Of a stretch of 64,000 nucleotides of DNA, positions 60,496 through 64,000 are shown in pieces (position 1 is the stretch's first letter; every line of letters begins with the position of its first letter). The DNA is taken from the NCBI RefSeq assembly GCF_000499845.2, contig NC_023755.2:7198847-7262846 (forward strand), written 5' to 3'. Below the pieces are notes generated by a model that worked only from the letters and a program-made list of their open reading frames with translations, searched no databases and had not been told where the DNA came from. This stretch comes from Phaseolus vulgaris. Its lineage: Eukaryota > Streptophyta > Magnoliopsida > Fabales > Fabaceae. The translations under genes were made by a program, and so were the position numbers.

Positions 60496-63400
60496 TCATT
60501 CCCTGCCGCTATCTTCATCACCACCATCAGCTTCCTTAACATCAACAGTGAAACCATACTCCTGATCACAACCCAGGTATGAATCGCACATGAAATAAAG
60601 TGCATAGGATTTTCTTCCAGTATCAGCAGGAGCAGCAAACTCCAGTTTGGCTTTTAGCTTCCTATGCAGGGAAACCCGTTTAATGGCAAGCAACAGATTG
60701 GTTTTGGTATCACCAACAACAAGCCACCATCCTTCCTCCTTGGCTTTTGGATATCTGGGAGCATCAACGGGTCCTATTTCTGTCTTTCCCTCAAGATCCC
60801 GCTCAAGGGTGACCAGTAAAGTTACATCCTCCCCAGCTCGAACACTGTCACTGTCCAGCACCTCATATGACAAATCAATATTAGGGAACCGGTTGCAAAA
60901 TCGGGCAATATCCAACAACTGTGAATCTGACATGCCCAGTAATTCATGCCTCTCATCATCCTCCATCTCTAATAAATCAAACACAGTTTCGATACTCTTC
61001 CCTGGGTTCTCCTGGCATTTTTTAGCCAGATCCTTTGTGAAATGAGGAAGTTGTAGAAGCATGGAATCCCGTTCCCACATTCCCTGTGTCACCATTTGAC
61101 TGACCTCCATAGTAAGAAGAGCCAGACTCAGCCAACCATTGCTTGATATCACATCTACCATTGCCTGAAGCAGTCTATTTGCAGAAAGAAGCACCTCCTT
61201 CTGGTCCAATGCAAGGTTCCCACCTACAAATTGCCTAGAGAAATGGGCCTGTAGCAAGGCATTGGCTTTTACGTGTGGATCTGTAACCTTCGGGTTTTCA
61301 AAGGAAAACCTCTGGTGATTAATCAACTTACGAACAACCTCTTCCTCTCCAGGTCGTATTGGAAGCTGAGCATACTCTGAAGCTGAAGACAAAATCTCCA
61401 ACAGACCCTTCATTTTTGTTTTTGAAGTCACAGATGATGAAAACCTTTCAATTGTAGTGTAACTGATGTAATAATAAGATGCTATCATTCCAAGATTGAG
61501 AGGAGAAAGGTCCATATCCTCCTCAATAGTAATGCACTTGCTAGCTTCTAAATCACTCAATGTATTTTCCACCATCTCTGAGAGGTGATCAGAAAGATGT
61601 CTGTGACTAACTCCTTGCAAATTGTAATAGTTGGGATTCTGTGTGAGCCGTCTGTACATGAATGTCCATGTAAGATAGTCTACAGCATCTTGCTTGTTCT
61701 CAATAATTCCAGCAACAATTTCAGCATTCAAGTTATCATGTAAGAAGTGATGAAGATGGCTTTCAACTGGGAATGCTTCATATAAAAACTTCTTGTAGTA
61801 CTCCTTACGAGGAGCATGGCACAAGATGACACATTTACCAGAATTGTCTACCAAAGGACGGCTGGCATGACCCATCATCTGCAGGAGATCAGTAACAGGG
61901 TAATCTGTCTGTGCATTCTCCCGCCCATCGTAGTACTGTGTGCCCATAACAACTACCAAATGAGCTGACAATGTCACTCCCCAACACATGGAACTATTTA
62001 AAACACAAACTTGAATCCAGCCTGCATCAAATAGCTGCGTCACAATGTCATGATCAAGACTGTTCAAGCCCTCATGCAGATATCCCACTCCCTCACGCAA
62101 AGTAACTTTCAACATTTCATCTCTAATCTTTTCAAGGAAAGGTTCAAGCTCTTCTGGGGGCCGCAACAAAAATGGCTTCTCTCCGCTGTCTGCACCTGAG
62201 TATGTAATCAGATCCACAGCTGTCAACCGAACATGCTTCCTTGTAGGTACAAATATAAGAGCAGGTTTCCTATTCTTTGCATGTTGAACAATAGCAGTGT
62301 AAGTTGGCTTGGTCATTGCCTGCATCCTTGCCTCAAAATTAGCAATATCTACACCTTGAATGTGAATTTCTAAAGGCACCGGACGAACACCAGGGGGAAA
62401 ATTGAAAAGACCATGGGAGGTAGCTCCAATCCATTCTCCGAGATCTTTTGCGTTTGCAAGTGAGGTAGATAAAGCCACAATGCGAATCTTGTTTTCAACC
62501 TGACTAGCAATATATCGCATTCTGGAAACAACAACCTCTAAAATGGGACCTCCTTGACCTCCAATCAAGTGGAGCTCATCAATGATGAAAAGACTAACTA
62601 GTTGAACCTGTTTCCTCTGTTTCCAGCGGCGGGACAATGCATCCCATTTCTCAGGAGTACTAATAATAATCTGACCTTTCTCAAGCAGTTTCAAGTCAGT
62701 TGCAGTTTCTCCAGTCAACTCAACCACCCTCAGTTTTAGACCACCACCAAATTTCTTCTCCCAATCACGATACCTCTCCTTGGCAAGAGATTCAATGGGT
62801 GCAACATAAACAACACGCATGACACTATCAGGAACTTTCTGATGATTCCTCAAAATAGCAAATTCTGCACATATTGTCTTACCACTCCCAGTTGGAGCAG
62901 CAACTAGGACGTTGTCATCAGAATTATATAGAACTGTGAAGACTTGTGTCTGAACAGGATTAAAATGTTTAAAATCCTGATATAGAGCTTCATATGATGG
63001 ATTTCGCAGTGCAGTCACAGGAAGTGGTTGCAGATCCAATAGTTCAGTTGGTGGAGGATACTTTTCAGGTAAGATCAGATGTCTGAAAGAAACGGGTAAA
63101 ACAGTTTGGGACCCAAGCCATTTATCTGAAACCACATGGATAAAGTATTGAGGGGGAAGAGGCTCATAAATTGGCACTGTGAAATTCAGTGTGTGGTCCT
63201 CATCAATATACTGTTTTTTCAGCATAAAAAATTCATGGTGAAGAATGTATTCTCCATCGTTATCCTCCACAATCACCCAGAATGGCTCAACATATCCATG
63301 AATTCTGTCATCCCATGCAAAATCAGGAGTTATTGTCAGCTCGACTCTCAAAACTGTCCTAGTAATTGGCTGCACATGAGCAGCAAGGTTCAGTTTAGGA

Positions 63401-64000
63401 AACTGATGGATAAATCTATGAAGTGTCCTTCCCATCTTCGGTGCACGAATGAGTTCACCTATCTCTTGTGATGATAAATCGTAATACCTTTCCCAAGCCA
63501 GATCTTTCTTCTCCAACTTCGTTAATAAATCACTTGAAATTCCATTGAATTGACGAAGAGGAGTTTGGACACTCCACATCCTCTTGGTCACCATTTTGCA
63601 CAAGTTCAAAGCCTTCTCAGCCAATTGCGCCCAGCCACGTTTCAAAACAATCTCAAAGAGAGCCCGTAAAAGGCGTCCAGCGCTCTGAAAAGGAAAGGAG
63701 GGATACAAGAATCAGCAACGAGACAAAAAAGACTTACATTTCCAAATTTAATCAATCAACAAAGGGAATGAAAGAAGTCTAACCTGAGTTATAAAGACCA
63801 TATCAGATGTCAGTGAGAGTCCTTCAAGCTTTAATTGTGAAATGTATGCTTGCAGTAAAACATTGATCTTGGCACTTGGCTCTTCAAGACTTTCCTTGAT
63901 GGGAATGGGTACACGGTCCAAAAGTTTTGCTAGCTCCATCTTCTCATCCTGCCTTACTGTTACATACTTAAATTCTTCACTCAATGAGAACAAACGGCAA
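60496..64000 (-). CDS. BRR2: Pre-mRNA-splicing helicase BRR2 (U5 snRNP 200 kDa), 3' part
   Basis: C-terminal 1134 aa or so of a protein normally about 2170 aa; the 5' half lies beyond the right edge. Two exons on the minus strand: 64000-63784 (open to the edge) and 63684-60496, joined by a 99-bp GT..AG intron. BRR2 unwinds U4/U6 snRNA during spliceosome activation in the nucleus. In order: the end of the first Sec63 unit ([16 protein letters not shown], then a [18 protein letters not shown] stretch), the second helicase cassette with APTGSGKT (about 62875-62900), DELH (about 62570), STS (about 62470) and QMMGHASRP (61855-61881), then the second Sec63 unit to the acidic end [12 protein letters not shown]. 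Motif VI reads GHASRP rather than the usual GRAGRP, consistent with the C-terminal cassette being a degenerate regulatory copy. The long uninterrupted final exon is intact. Confidence 0.97.

Noticed and set aside
60647..61045. 132-codon plus-strand frame, and another at 63136-63471
   Set aside because: Antisense to the well-supported BRR2 exon.

Overview
The window reads as nuclear DNA of a flowering plant, most likely a Phaseoleae legume (bean or cowpea type). Genes are split by short AT-rich introns with GT..AG borders. The intergenic space is very AT-rich and full of LTR-retrotransposon relics, and a small TRIM-like repeat that I associate with legume genomes recurs at least seven times. 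No bacterial-type system, CRISPR array, tRNA or rRNA gene was seen.

Five protein-coding genes are well supported and could be spliced by eye with every reading frame closing. (1) A minus-strand, nine-exon membrane J-domain protein with a Jiv90 domain, DNAJC14-like, 557 aa (6255-11106). (2) A minus-strand, six-exon receptor-like cytoplasmic kinase of the cold-responsive kinase CRPK1 type, 383 aa (32859-36548). (3) A plus-strand, nine-exon FAD/NAD(P)-binding, renalase-like oxidoreductase, 370 aa (50520-55255). (4) A plus-strand, five-exon photosystem II PsbR precursor, 139 aa (56609-58049). (5) The minus-strand 3' half of the spliceosomal helicase BRR2 (60496 to beyond 64000). A CT-rich leader exon at 503-620 suggests a further minus-strand gene whose body lies left of the window.

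The genes sit in three islands (0-12 kb, 32-38 kb, 50-64 kb). Between them: a decayed Copia fragment (2.2-3.7 kb); an intact solo LTR with target duplication (15.3-16.4 kb); two copies of a roughly 3 kb segment (17.6-23.1 and 26.8-30.5 kb), the first carrying a complete but internally deleted 2.5 kb Copia element with perfect 5-bp target duplication and the second keeping the empty site; a Gypsy protease relic (25.2-26.0 kb); a candidate CACTA-type element carrying a host gene fragment (40.1-41.5 kb); inverted-repeat MITEs (42 kb); and a Gypsy remnant broken by two more solo LTRs of the same family as the first (44.9-49.0 kb).

The genes do not form a pathway. Their order does recall Arabidopsis: from memory, a J-domain gene is next to CRPK1 at At1g16670/At1g16680, and its paralogue is next to PSBR at At1g79030/At1g79040. 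The window may therefore keep the linkage from before that duplication. I found no convincing new biological system. The most informative material is the nested transposon history and the candidate gene-capturing element.
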